From the NCBI GenBank assembly GCA_017624275.1, contig JAGANG010000018.1:1-50569 (forward strand): a stretch of DNA of 50,569 nt, given 5' to 3'. Shown here one piece after another: positions 8,591 through 17,587 of the stretch. The position numbers and the translations under genes are program-made. This DNA is from Spirochaetales bacterium (GTDB lineage Bacteria > Spirochaetota > GWE2-31-10). A model generated the notes under the pieces. The model was given only the letters and a program-made list of their open reading frames with translations. It had not been told where the DNA came from and did not search any database. How positions within the stretch are numbered: position 1 is the stretch's first letter; each line of letters opens with the position of its first letter.

Positions 8591-11500
8591 TTATTTTACT
8601 AAAACATATCTTGCAGATAATCCGGGAACACTTACATTACCGCTAAATGATTCACCTGAAATCAAGTCTGTACCTGAACCGCCGATATCAAATGATTTAG
8701 AATCTGTTCCATAGTTGAATGCAATAAAAATAGTTTCACCGCCACCTTGTTTTTTAGCTACATAGAAAGTTTGTTCACCTACAATTTGAGTATTTGTTCC
8801 ATTCCACAAAGCTTCATGTTCTGCACGAGCTTGTAAACATTTCTGTGTAAAGTCATGAACTTCCTTTTCCCAATTATTAAACCCAGAAATCTTACCTGAA
8901 GAACGAGCAACATTATCTGCATACCAACCGCCGCCGTTTGAGTTATCAGCAGAACGAGCTCCGATTTCATCACCATAGTAAATTGTGATAGGACCGGAAT
9001 ATGCACACTGTGCGGCAAGAAGAACTTTGTTTCTTCCTACATACTGAGCGTTATCAAACCCACATCCGTATTTTTTCTGAATCAAATCACCAATACGATA
9101 AAGGTCATGATTTGTAAGCATAAAATTTGGATAGTACTCATCATAACTTCCGTCATCTTCTTTACATACATAACCTTTTTCTTGGTAAGTTTTATAAAGA
9201 TAACTCAAACCTGTTGTAATATTTCCGGTTGTTTTACCATCCCATTCCTGTGCAAATCCCTGAATTATTTGATAATAAGCAGGGAAATCAAAACAAGAGT
9301 TCAATCCGTACCCCTTAGAACCTCTTGGAGAAACAACAGATGCTTGAAGTGATGTTTGGTTTCCATCCCAGTCTTCACCAACCATATAACCAAGAGTTCC
9401 CCAATCTTGACCTTTTGTTCCGTTTGATGCTGCAGCCGCTTCAACAACTTTACGAATATCATACCAGTAATTCATACCACCTGTATTACAATTTTTTCCA
9501 GAATTATATTCACCACCACCTAACTGATAACACTGGTCAAAACGCCATCCGTCAATATCGTATTCTGTAATCCAATAACTTGCTACATCTGAATAATACT
9601 TTAATGAATTACCATTTGTTGCATAATTTACAGGATTTGCAGTATCCGGAGTAATTCCCGGATTTTTAATACCTGTTCTGTTTGGAGAAGCTGCAACATT
9701 TCCTTTGTTATGTCCAAATACACCGTCAAGAATAACAGCCATTCCTTTATCATGGTATACTTCTACTAATTCTGCAAATTTTTCATTTGTACCAAATTGA
9801 TCATCAACATTAAAGTAGTCATAAGCAAAATAACCAGTAGAATCAAGTTCACCACCACCGTTAGATTCAAAAATTGGTGTCATCCAAATTGCATTACATC
9901 CTAAATCTTTAATATAGTCTGCTGCGTTAATAATACCTTGTAAGTCCCCACCTTTAAGTGCGTTACTTGGTCCATAAGCACATGTAAATCCTCGACTTGG
10001 GTCACCATCTTGGAAACTTGATACCATAACTTGATAAATACGTAATTCTTTTGGATCTGAAACAATTGTAGAAACAGGTTTTTCTGAAACTACAATATTT
10101 CCCGTAACAGGTGTAGAACCGGCAGCATTAGCAACGCTTCCGGATACAGAAAGAGTTTTTGCTTCTGTTGTAAAATCTGCAACATTAAAAGTATTATTGC
10201 CAACTGTTAATGTTTTAGATTTTCCGCCTATTGTTATATTTGATGAAGTCAAATCTGTAGAACTTTTAACTGTGATAGTAAAACTTCCGCCTACTCTTGC
10301 TGATGTAGGTACTGTTACTGTAGGAGGTTGAGGTACTGTAGAAAAAGGCTCTGCACCGTTACTTGTAATTTTGTAACTACCTTTTTCTGTAATTTTTATA
10401 TCATCTTGACATAACTTAGCATCACCTTTTGTAATAAGTAAATTTACACTGTCAGCATTTTCAAATTCATAAACATAATAATCTTTGTCAGTATCATCCA
10501 TGGCAACACCGGGCCATTCTGGCTTTGAATATTTCGAATTAGAACATTCCCAATAATAAATTTGATTATATCCAAGAGACTTTTCTACATAAATCTGAAT
10601 ACCGTCAAAAGCAGGCAAAGGATTTATTGTAATAGTAGCTGTAGCTACAGAAGAATCTTCGCAACCTGATTTTACGGCAATCGCTTTTACCGTAGTAGTT
10701 TTACTTACAGAAATTGGACTTGTATATTTAGTACTTGAATCTGTAGGATCTTTTCCGTCTGTCGTATAATAAATATCAGCTCCGCTTGTTCCGCATGCAA
10801 TTTTCACACTTTGAGCAGTTGTAAAAGTTCCGCTTGCCGGAGTAATTACCGGAGTTTCTACCGTATCGGTTGAAAGATTCAAAGTATAAGTTGCAGTTAC
10901 TACAGAACTTTTTAAATCACCTTTTACAGCTACAGCTTTTATTGTGTGACTGCCGTTTGTTGTCAAAGAAATCGCACCACTGTACAATGTTGTAGGCTCT
11001 TGTCCTGGGTCTGTAGTATAATAAATAAGTGCACCTACAGTATTACTTGTAATAGTTATACTTGCATTATTGCTAAAAATTTCTCCAGAAGCCGGATTAA
11101 AAACCGGTGCAGAAACAGAATCTTTTTGTATTTGAAAGTTTACTGGTACTACAGCAGATGCTTTATCTCCTAATTTTACAAATGCTTTCAATGTATAAGA
11201 TTTAGCTTCACTTAATTTTATAGCACTTGTAAATTGAGTACTAGATTCAGTAGGTTCTGTTCCGTCTAATGTATAGTAAACAGTTCCTTCCCCATTTGGA
11301 TTAGAAATATTAACAGTAACATCTGAATTATAAACAGCACCTTCTGTCACACCATTTATCACTGGTGATAAAAGCAAATCATTATTTACTTTATAATTTG
11401 CTGTTTTCATATCTGAACTGATTAACATCCCATCAACGGTTAAATATGCCATAGCACTCACGATCATATCTGCATTGATTATAATAGGATTAGCATATCT

Positions 11501-12292
11501 TGTGCTTTTATCAGTAGGACTTGTTCCGTCTGTAGTATAATAAATTCCTGAAACAGAAGAATTACAAGTAATAGTCAAAGTATCACCGGGAGCAACAGTA
11601 CTTCCTGCAGGTAAGCTAAAAATTAACGGTGTAACTTTAGTTTGTACCGGCGTCAATGATACTGACTTTGTCCCATTTTCGACAGCAACAGTCTCAGTAG
11701 TTTTAAAATATTCTACACCTGCATTGTCCTGAAATGAAAAGTTAAATGTGTAAGTTCCGGCAACTGCCAAACTATATGAAAACTTTTCATTGTTTTTATA
11801 ATCAATAGTTTTTGAAGCACTGCTTGTAGGACATTCAACAATAACTTTTTTTATTTCCTCAGGTAATTTTGTAACAACTGAAAAGTCAACACTAGGTGTT
11901 TGGTTTTCAATATCAACAGTTAAAACCTGAAATTCTTTTTTCATTGAAAAATCTTTCTTTGTAGAAAATAAAGCTTTTCCTGATTCATCGAGAGCTATTG
12001 TTTCAACTGAATAATCTCCGAAAGCAACATTAGCAAACTTTGTTTGCAGTTTATTACTTCCCGCAATTTTTTCAGATTTGGTTGTAGTACTTTGTATAAG
12101 TTTTACTTCCCATCCGCCTTCCGGTTGAAAATCGTTTACCGGACGCAAAAGTACAGTTAAAGTACCGGATTTTGCTGTTGGCTCCGTAGATTCGTTATCA
12201 TTGTCATTATCACTTCCGTCACTATTGGTACATGCAATAAAAAACAATAATATTACAAGAACAGAAAAAATATTCTTAACTATTTTTTTCAT
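8591..12292 (-). CDS. Secreted modular alpha-amylase lipoprotein (GH13, starch-binding)
   Basis: A 1,233-residue extracellular or outer-surface glucan hydrolase. Residues 1-21 form a lipoprotein signal with lipid-attachment Cys21, followed by an acidic Ser/Asn/Asp linker. Four chitobiase-C-terminal-like beta repeats (about 220-300, 308-390, 395-472, 480-556) each carry a YYTTDGxxPT-type motif (YYTTDPGQEPT in the third). About 565-645 resembles the CBM26 starch-binding module (IYYWECS, EWPGV). An Ig-like segment precedes the GH13 barrel (about 750-1150). The catalytic set is visible: D856 in LDGVFGH, nucleophile D919 in DGWRFDQ, acid/base E973 in VGEDWDG and the NHD of region IV (D1063). A beta-sandwich closes the protein. 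It has its own terminator and looks monocistronic. Starch or glycogen is the likely substrate, not proven. Confidence 0.93.
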   Translation of the reverse strand: MKKIVKNIFSVLVILLFFIACTNSDGSDNDNDNESTEPTAKSGTLTVLLRPVNDFQPEGGWEVKLIQSTTTKSEKIAGSNKLQTKFANVAFGDYSVETIALDESGKALFSTKKDFSMKKEFQVLTVDIENQTPSVDFSVVTKLPEEIKKVIVECPTSSASKTIDYKNNEKFSYSLAVAGTYTFNFSFQDNAGVEYFKTTETVAVENGTKSVSLTPVQTKVTPLIFSLPAGSTVAPGDTLTITCNSSVSGIYYTTDGTSPTDKSTRYANPIIINADMIVSAMAYLTVDGMLISSDMKTANYKVNNDLLLSPVINGVTEGAVYNSDVTVNISNPNGEGTVYYTLDGTEPTESSTQFTSAIKLSEAKSYTLKAFVKLGDKASAVVPVNFQIQKDSVSAPVFNPASGEIFSNNASITITSNTVGALIYYTTDPGQEPTTLYSGAISLTTNGSHTIKAVAVKGDLKSSVVTATYTLNLSTDTVETPVITPASGTFTTAQSVKIACGTSGADIYYTTDGKDPTDSSTKYTSPISVSKTTTVKAIAVKSGCEDSSVATATITINPLPAFDGIQIYVEKSLGYNQIYYWECSNSKYSKPEWPGVAMDDTDKDYYVYEFENADSVNLLITKGDAKLCQDDIKITEKGSYKITSNGAEPFSTVPQPPTVTVPTSARVGGSFTITVKSSTDLTSSNITIGGKSKTLTVGNNTFNVADFTTEAKTLSVSGSVANAAGSTPVTGNIVVSEKPVSTIVSDPKELRIYQVMVSSFQDGDPSRGFTCAYGPSNALKGGDLQGIINAADYIKDLGCNAIWMTPIFESNGGGELDSTGYFAYDYFNVDDQFGTNEKFAELVEVYHDKGMAVILDGVFGHNKGNVAASPNRTGIKNPGITPDTANPVNYATNGNSLKYYSDVASYWITEYDIDGWRFDQCYQLGGGEYNSGKNCNTGGMNYWYDIRKVVEAAAASNGTKGQDWGTLGYMVGEDWDGNQTSLQASVVSPRGSKGYGLNSCFDFPAYYQIIQGFAQEWDGKTTGNITTGLSYLYKTYQEKGYVCKEDDGSYDEYYPNFMLTNHDLYRIGDLIQKKYGCGFDNAQYVGRNKVLLAAQCAYSGPITIYYGDEIGARSADNSNGGGWYADNVARSSGKISGFNNWEKEVHDFTQKCLQARAEHEALWNGTNTQIVGEQTFYVAKKQGGGETIFIAFNYGTDSKSFDIGGSGTDLISGESFSGNVSVPGLSARYVLVK

Positions 12293-12374
12293 GTATCGCT
12301 CCTAAAAATTATAATTTTAGGGAAAAGAGCAAATTAAATACCAGAAAATAACTTTTCAGATAACAAGACGATTT

Positions 12375-12390
12375 GTTTCTAAATAGAAAC
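12375..12390. promoter_or_regulatory. 16-bp inverted repeat upstream of the amylase gene, candidate operator
   Basis: GTTTCTA and TAGAAAC face each other across two bases, 83 bases before the amylase ATG. No T-run follows, so it does not look like a terminator. A repressor or activator site for the amylase gene is an inference from its position only. Confidence 0.3.
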
Positions 12391-12408
12391 ACGTTTATTG
12401 ATTACAAA

Positions 12409-13209
12409 TTAAATTTCTGACAAAAAACACAGTAAGAAATCTTTCACCATTTCCAGTGCTTTATCTTGAATAGAGAATAAATTATCTTTTTCTGAATGAA
12501 TGTTTTGCCATACTGCGGGAAGTTGATTTTTTTGTACTAAATAATTCTTAGCTTGATAATACGGGATAGCTCCTACGACCGTACCGGAAATACCAAATAC
12601 TTTTACGCTCAACATATCTGTAGAAGGCAACTTTAACTGTATAACTTGAAAATTATTACGTTGTGCAATATCGAAAAGTTTTTTATTCAATTCCGGGTCG
12701 GTCATTACATTGCCACTTTGTTGTGCAATATAAACACTGTCGCCTATCCCGGAAAGTTCCATTACTATAATATGACGAATATTTTTCTTATTTGATAACT
12801 TGTTCAAATACATATAAGAACCGACATGCGGCATAATTTTCTGAAGTTTTTCCGGAGTAATCGCCCCGGAAATTGCCCCCAATAATTCTTCGTTATCCGT
12901 AAACACAAATCGTATATTATAAGCAAAAGTTTTCCCGGCGACAGTTTTTGCCAATGCCAATAATACAGCTACCGATGACGCATTGTCATTTGCACCTTCA
13001 TTAGTTTTTAGAGAAATATCGTGATGAGCAAAAAAGACAATGTCCTGTTTAGTTGCATCATTTGACGTAGAAAATTCAATATTTTTCTGTCCGGCAGAAT
13101 ATTCTTGAATTACAGGTTGTAATTTTAATGATGTCAAATATTCAAGAATATATTCTGTTCTGTGACGTCCGCAAGCTATTAATTCTTGCAAAATCTCTTT
13201 TATCTTCAT
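12409..13209 (-). CDS. M28-family zinc aminopeptidase
   Basis: A 266-residue protein with the M28 fold and most metal ligands: HHD in FFAHHDISL, the bridging Asp in GANDNASSV, Glu pair in FTDNEELLG, a further Asp in ELSGIGDS and a late His in NIHSEKDN. No signal peptide is seen, so it probably acts in the cytoplasm on small peptides. It is shorter than many M28 enzymes and seems to be the catalytic domain alone. Its ATG overlaps the murD stop by four bases, so the two are coupled. The exact substrate cannot be read. Confidence 0.85.
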   Translation of the reverse strand: MKIKEILQELIACGRHRTEYILEYLTSLKLQPVIQEYSAGQKNIEFSTSNDATKQDIVFFAHHDISLKTNEGANDNASSVAVLLALAKTVAGKTFAYNIRFVFTDNEELLGAISGAITPEKLQKIMPHVGSYMYLNKLSNKKNIRHIIVMELSGIGDSVYIAQQSGNVMTDPELNKKLFDIAQRNNFQVIQLKLPSTDMLSVKVFGISGTVVGAIPYYQAKNYLVQKNQLPAVWQNIHSEKDNLFSIQDKALEMVKDFLLCFLSEI

Positions 13210-14594
13210 AATTTATTAACACATTCGTTAAATACTCTGCCTCGATGAAATTCATTCTGAAACAATCCGAAACTGGTACACCCCGGAGAAAGCAACACTA
13301 CATCTTCCGATTTCAACTTCGGTAACATGTCCGAAAAAACTTCTTCTAATGAAGAAACTTCCTTTATATCTTTGCGTGAAATTACGTTTTTAATTTTGTC
13401 TGTTCCCGTTCCTTTTAACAAATAAATCATTCTTGGAATATTCTCGATTTCTTTTATACAAGTAAAATCAAGATTTTTATCAGTTCCGCCGCCGATCCAC
13501 ACAAGCGACTTCGCACTAATACTTTTTACGGCACACACAGCAGCTTCCGGAATTGTCGCCGTTGTATCATTAATAAAAGTCACATTATTCCATTCTCTGA
13601 TTTTTTCCATTCTAAAAGGTACACCGTGAAATTTTTCTATACCTTCAGACAATTTTTCTTTATCGATACCGAGTGCCAAATAACACAAAGCTGCCGCTGA
13701 TAATAAATTATTGCGGATATGTTCTCCCGGAACCTGAATTTTTTCATCATCAAACAACGGTATATCTCGACAATAACCTACGCCGTTATCAAAATAAATA
13801 TCCGCAGCGTCCGATTTATCTCCGAAACAAAGTTTATTCTGCCCGTTACAAAATAACTCTTTTTTAATATAAGAATCTTTTGCCGGTATCAAAAGCAAAT
13901 CGCCTTCTTGTTGATATTTAGCAATAATCAATTTATCGATAAGATATTTTTCCATTGAATGATAATAATTTTGATGATCATGCATTAAATTAGTAAAGAT
14001 TACATAAGGGAATCGAGCATTCGCTTTTGCCAATTCTAAATCTCTTAATTGCCAACTTGATAATTCCAACACAAGCAGTGATTCTTCATTTAATTCTTCC
14101 AAAAATGACAACGGAGAAATAGAAATATTTCCGCCTAAAAAACAATTCTTTGTATAAACACTTAAAACAGAATATAAAACCGAAACTGTTGTCGATTTTC
14201 CTTTACTTCCTGTTACGGCAAAAATTTTTTCTGTAGGACAAACCTCCATAAAAATAGACAAATCACTCAGAATTTCTGCACCATTATTAATAGCTGCTTG
14301 TATATATTCATTTTCCGGTGATACCGCCGGGCCTTTCACTACAATATCAGCGTCAATAAAATCTTCTATATTATGTTTACCCAAAACATACGTCACATTA
14401 CCGCCGAGATTTTCCAATTCGGCAATTGACGGAGCCAATTCCGTTTCAGTTTTTAAATCTGTAATTTTTATCGGGATTCCGTGTTTTATGAAAAAACCGG
14501 CAATTCCTGTTCCGCCTTTGTTCAGTCCCAGTCCTTGTATCAAAACTTTTTTATCTTTTATTCTAGTTAAAAATTTATCTAATTTATCGTTCAT
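13206..14594 (-). CDS. murD: UDP-N-acetylmuramoyl-L-alanine:D-glutamate ligase
   Basis: Adds D-glutamate to UDP-MurNAc-L-Ala in cytoplasmic peptidoglycan synthesis. The N-terminal UDP-binding domain starts with VLIQGLGLNKGGTG. The Mur ligase ATP loop GSKGKST is at 129-135. The central domain has ELSSWQL and NLMHDHQNYYHSMEKY. The C-terminal domain has INDTTATIP and LLSPGCTSFGLFQNEFHRG, which is diagnostic for MurD. 462 residues is normal length. ATG at 14594 follows TAGGAGTAG. It is alone among mur genes here and is followed directly by the M28 peptidase. Confidence 0.95.
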   Translation of the reverse strand: MNDKLDKFLTRIKDKKVLIQGLGLNKGGTGIAGFFIKHGIPIKITDLKTETELAPSIAELENLGGNVTYVLGKHNIEDFIDADIVVKGPAVSPENEYIQAAINNGAEILSDLSIFMEVCPTEKIFAVTGSKGKSTTVSVLYSVLSVYTKNCFLGGNISISPLSFLEELNEESLLVLELSSWQLRDLELAKANARFPYVIFTNLMHDHQNYYHSMEKYLIDKLIIAKYQQEGDLLLIPAKDSYIKKELFCNGQNKLCFGDKSDAADIYFDNGVGYCRDIPLFDDEKIQVPGEHIRNNLLSAAALCYLALGIDKEKLSEGIEKFHGVPFRMEKIREWNNVTFINDTTATIPEAAVCAVKSISAKSLVWIGGGTDKNLDFTCIKEIENIPRMIYLLKGTGTDKIKNVISRKDIKEVSSLEEVFSDMLPKLKSEDVVLLSPGCTSFGLFQNEFHRGRVFNECVNKL

Positions 14595-14732
14595 AATTTC
14601 TACTCCTAAAAATTAACGCTCTTCTATATCACAATTTTGAACAGCTGACCATAATTCAATAAAACTAGACAAAGAATATAAATAATGTTACGTTATTGAA
14701 CTACTAAAAAAGTTGTAAGAGAAGGCAACATT

Positions 14733-15734
14733 ATGGATATAAAATCAACTATTGAAACTGTAAAAGGATTTCCGAAAGAGATTGCAGAAATCGCAAGAGA
14801 ACTTAATAACGCAAAAAAAATTATAATATTCGGACATAAAAATCCTGATATGGATTGTATTGGTTCTCAAGTCTCACTGGCTCTTGCTATGAGAGAACGA
14901 GGAAAAGAAGTAATTATTTATTCAAACGGACCTTTTCACAGTTATATGGCTGATTACGAAAAACTTTATACAAATAAAGTAGAAAATATTGATGATATCG
15001 ATTTATTTGTAGTTGTCGATACGTCTTCACTCAATCGTATTGATGTTGATTTTGAATTGCCTTTCGAAAAAGTAATTGTTTTAGATCATCATGTTACAAA
15101 TGAAAATTTCGGGAAAGTAAATTATATTGATTCCGATTTAATTTCCGCTACCGAAATTATTTTTATGTTACTTGTTTATATGGATTACTCTTTTGAGAAA
15201 AATAAAACCGTCGTACAAATTTTATTAGACGGAATTCTTTCTGATAACGGATATTACAAGCACATCAGAACCGACAAATATATGTCTTTGATTTTCACAT
15301 ATTTGTTAATTTCTAAAGGTGCTAATCCAAAAGAAACATACGACAAAATGTATGTTAATAATAACATTGCCGAAATAAAGTTGCTGGGAAAAATTCTTGA
15401 TAGAATCGAATCCTTAAAAGGCGATCAAATCATTTATACATACCAAACTGACAATGATGAAAACGAAAACGGCGTACAAGTCAGTTCAGCATTATTATTT
15501 CAGCAAATGACTTCGATTAAAACCGGGAAAATATTCCTTTATTTCAAAGTTAATACAGCTGAAAATAAAGTTATTGTCAGTATGCGTTGTTCTCCGGAAT
15601 ACGATATCGGTTCTATTTGTAATATTTTCGGCGGCGGCGGACACAAAGTTGCAGCCGGAGCTACTATATCCGGAGATTATGAAACAGTTAAGAAAAAAGT
15701 TTTAGATAAAATCTTAGAAATATATTTTTCATAA
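14733..15734 (+). CDS. nrnA: NrnA-like DHH/DHHA1 phosphoesterase
   Basis: Bifunctional oligoribonuclease/pAp phosphatase type enzyme that degrades nanoRNA and 3'-phosphoadenosine 5'-phosphate in the cytoplasm. The DHH domain has GHKNPDMDCIGS (about 34-45), VVVDTSS and LDHHVTNENFG. The C-terminal DHHA1 domain ends in the substrate-binding GGGGHKVAAGA. 333 residues matches the family. The start follows GAGAAGG. It is divergent from murD across a 138-base gap with several AT-rich candidate promoters but none clear. rsmE follows after 12 bases, so it heads a three-gene plus-strand group. Confidence 0.9.
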   Translation: MDIKSTIETVKGFPKEIAEIARELNNAKKIIIFGHKNPDMDCIGSQVSLALAMRERGKEVIIYSNGPFHSYMADYEKLYTNKVENIDDIDLFVVVDTSSLNRIDVDFELPFEKVIVLDHHVTNENFGKVNYIDSDLISATEIIFMLLVYMDYSFEKNKTVVQILLDGILSDNGYYKHIRTDKYMSLIFTYLLISKGANPKETYDKMYVNNNIAEIKLLGKILDRIESLKGDQIIYTYQTDNDENENGVQVSSALLFQQMTSIKTGKIFLYFKVNTAENKVIVSMRCSPEYDIGSICNIFGGGGHKVAAGATISGDYETVKKKVLDKILEIYFS

Positions 15735-15746
15735 ACGGTTTTTTTC

Positions 15747-16463
15747 ATGAAAAAGTTATTTATCGATAATATTTTAGATTTAGATTCTTCCGCATTTATC
15801 GAAGGGGATGACTATCAACACCTTACAAAGTCTCTCCGAGTTCGTTGCGGAGAAAAGTTTGTTATAGAAGATTCTTCGGGAAATGAATATTCTTGTGAAG
15901 TTATTTCAATAAACTCAAAGATTATCGAAATGAAACCGCTTTCTGTTTTTGAAAGAAAACATTCTAAAAATTTTAAAATGACGCTTTATTTCCCTCTTTT
16001 AAAGGGAGACCGTACTGAATTGATATTACAAAAAGCAACTGAAATCGGAGTAGATAAATTCATTCCGGTAATTACAAAAAATACTGTAATACAATTAGAC
16101 AAACAAAATAATAAATTGAAACGCTGGCAAACTATACTGAAAGAAGCTGCGATGCAGTCCGGACGTAAAGGAATTCCAGAAATCACACCTGCAATTGCGT
16201 TAAATGAGATTCCGACAATATTTTCTACAGAAGAACGTGGTTTTGTAGGAAGTTTTGATGGAATCAAATGGAATTGTTTGGAAAAAAACTTTACCGATAT
16301 AAAAAATGTTGCAATTATAATGGGACCGGAGGGCGATTTTACTTCCGAAGAAGTTTCTGTTTTAAAAGATAAAGGTTTTACAGCAGTAAACTTTTCCGAT
16401 AATGTTCTGCGAAGTGAAACAGCCTGTATATTTTTTGTTTCAGTTTTGTCAATGTTTCAATAA
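15747..16463 (+). CDS. rsmE: 16S rRNA m3U1498 methyltransferase
   Basis: SPOUT-class methyltransferase that methylates N3 of U1498 of 16S rRNA in the assembled small subunit, using S-adenosylmethionine. The N-terminal PUA-like domain has the typical HLTKSLRVRCGE. The catalytic knot has ERTELI-like GDRTELILQKATEIGVDK, AAMQSGR, and the SAM-binding IIMGPEGDFTSEEV with closing LRSETA. 238 residues is typical. Begins 12 bases after nrnA and is followed 13 bases later by the next gene, consistent with one transcript. Confidence 0.95.
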   Translation: MKKLFIDNILDLDSSAFIEGDDYQHLTKSLRVRCGEKFVIEDSSGNEYSCEVISINSKIIEMKPLSVFERKHSKNFKMTLYFPLLKGDRTELILQKATEIGVDKFIPVITKNTVIQLDKQNNKLKRWQTILKEAAMQSGRKGIPEITPAIALNEIPTIFSTEERGFVGSFDGIKWNCLEKNFTDIKNVAIIMGPEGDFTSEEVSVLKDKGFTAVNFSDNVLRSETACIFFVSVLSMFQ

Positions 16464-16476
16464 TTAGGAGTACTAA

Positions 16477-17334
16477 ATGCCGAGGTTGAAGCTTCTTGGG
16501 GTAAATGTCGATATAATGGAAGAAGATGAAATGATGCATGAAATTTATCGTCTTTCAAAACAAGATTATCCTGCCAGAATAATCCTTTTGGATAAACGTT
16601 TATTAATGAGTGCTAAACTTCACAAAGAACTTTTTAATATTATTAACAGTGCAGACTTAGTCATTCCAGTTTCAAAAAGCATTAAACGAGGACTAACTTT
16701 TTTAAGTAAGAAGTTTTATTCCGTATTGCCGGCATATCGTCAACCGATATTAACTCCATTTTCCTTTGCTATTCATTTACTTTCGTATTTTACAGAAATA
16801 GAACAAAGCGTTTATTTACTCGGTGGCTCAAAAAAATTAATCAAAGGTGCTGAGAAAAATGTTAAAGATTCGTATCCCGGCATAAAGTTAATGGGAGTTT
16901 ACCATACTAAATATAAAAAAGATTTCGAATCAAAATTGCTCACTTCGATTTACAAGATTGCTCCGAATTTATTGTTAATCAGCAAAAAAAGTCCCAAAGC
17001 TGAGTATTGGTTGTCAAAACAAAAAGAAAAATTGCCAAACGGAGTGTCTATAATAATAGAAGACTTTGTTTATGAAATAGGAGAAAAAGTCATAAAACCT
17101 ACAGACCGAGTCAAATATTCATTCGGTAGAAAAATTAAAAACTTTTTTTCTTTTCCGTCAGCTTTTATTCGTCATATTTTATTTGTTATCTATCTGCTTA
17201 ATTACAAGATATTCAATTTGGAATACAAAGTAAAAAAAGAAAAGATTAAAAAAGAAACTCACAAAAAAGAGAAAGTGAAATTCCCTAAAGAAGATAAAAA
17301 GAGAAAAGTTACTGTTACTAAAACAAAGAAATAA
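16477..17334 (+). CDS. WecG/TagA/CpsF-like protein with altered active site and basic tail
   Basis: The 285-residue protein follows the fold pattern of GT26 glycosyltransferases: LLGVNVDIM at the N-terminus, NIINSADLVIP, QSVYLLGGSKKLIKGAEKN and PNLLLISKKSPKAEYWL, corresponding to the family GSPKQE region. In active members the segment after ADL reads (P)DG and contains the proposed catalytic Asp. Here it reads VIPVSKSIKRG. The family TPN near the start is replaced by LDKRLL. The last 55 residues are Lys/Glu-rich and very basic. A hydrophobic stretch FIRHILFVIYLLNY precedes this tail and could lie on the membrane. It is either a divergent or a catalytically dead relative. ATG follows TTAGGAG. 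Function not known. Confidence 0.6.
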   Translation: MPRLKLLGVNVDIMEEDEMMHEIYRLSKQDYPARIILLDKRLLMSAKLHKELFNIINSADLVIPVSKSIKRGLTFLSKKFYSVLPAYRQPILTPFSFAIHLLSYFTEIEQSVYLLGGSKKLIKGAEKNVKDSYPGIKLMGVYHTKYKKDFESKLLTSIYKIAPNLLLISKKSPKAEYWLSKQKEKLPNGVSIIIEDFVYEIGEKVIKPTDRVKYSFGRKIKNFFSFPSAFIRHILFVIYLLNYKIFNLEYKVKKEKIKKETHKKEKVKFPKEDKKRKVTVTKTKK

Positions 17335-17344
17335 CAGTTGAAAG

Positions 17345-17587
17345 TTATGCTTTTATATCAAAACAGTTATCTTTTATTCCTTCATTTTTTATATCAATAG
17401 CTTTTTGTTTAGGCGTAAAAAAAGGGCATTCCCTACCGATAGAATCTTTCACTATCTTATAGGGAATTATCCCATTACACTTCAAACCCCATTTTTGACA
17501 CAAATAAATCAAAGAATTACTATGACTTAAACTGTGTTTTAAAAAATTACATTTGTAACATGAGTTACGTATTTTCTCATTTCCCAT
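17345..17587 (-). CDS. Small six-cysteine protein of unknown function
   Basis: An 80-residue protein with six cysteines at 10, 13, 30, 37, 54 and 75. The CxxC, then Cys-x6-Cys and ECPFF pattern suggests a small zinc or iron-sulfur fold, but I do not recognise a family. Its ATG overlaps the adenosine deaminase stop by 11 bases, so translation is probably coupled, and no separate ribosome site is clear. No signal peptide or membrane segment. It ends 11 bases from the convergent plus-strand gene, without an obvious terminator between them. Confidence 0.6.
   Translation of the reverse strand: MGNEKIRNSCYKCNFLKHSLSHSNSLIYLCQKWGLKCNGIIPYKIVKDSIGRECPFFTPKQKAIDIKNEGIKDNCFDIKA

Noticed and set aside
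12375-12390. Palindrome upstream of the amylase considered as terminator of murD-M28
   Set aside because: There is no T-run on either side. It is kept only as a weak operator candidate.
14595-14732. Promoters for the divergent murD and nrnA genes
   Set aside because: Several weak AT-rich pairs exist (for example TTGAAC-17-TAAAAC and TTCAAT-16-TATAAA on the plus strand), none clearly better than the rest.
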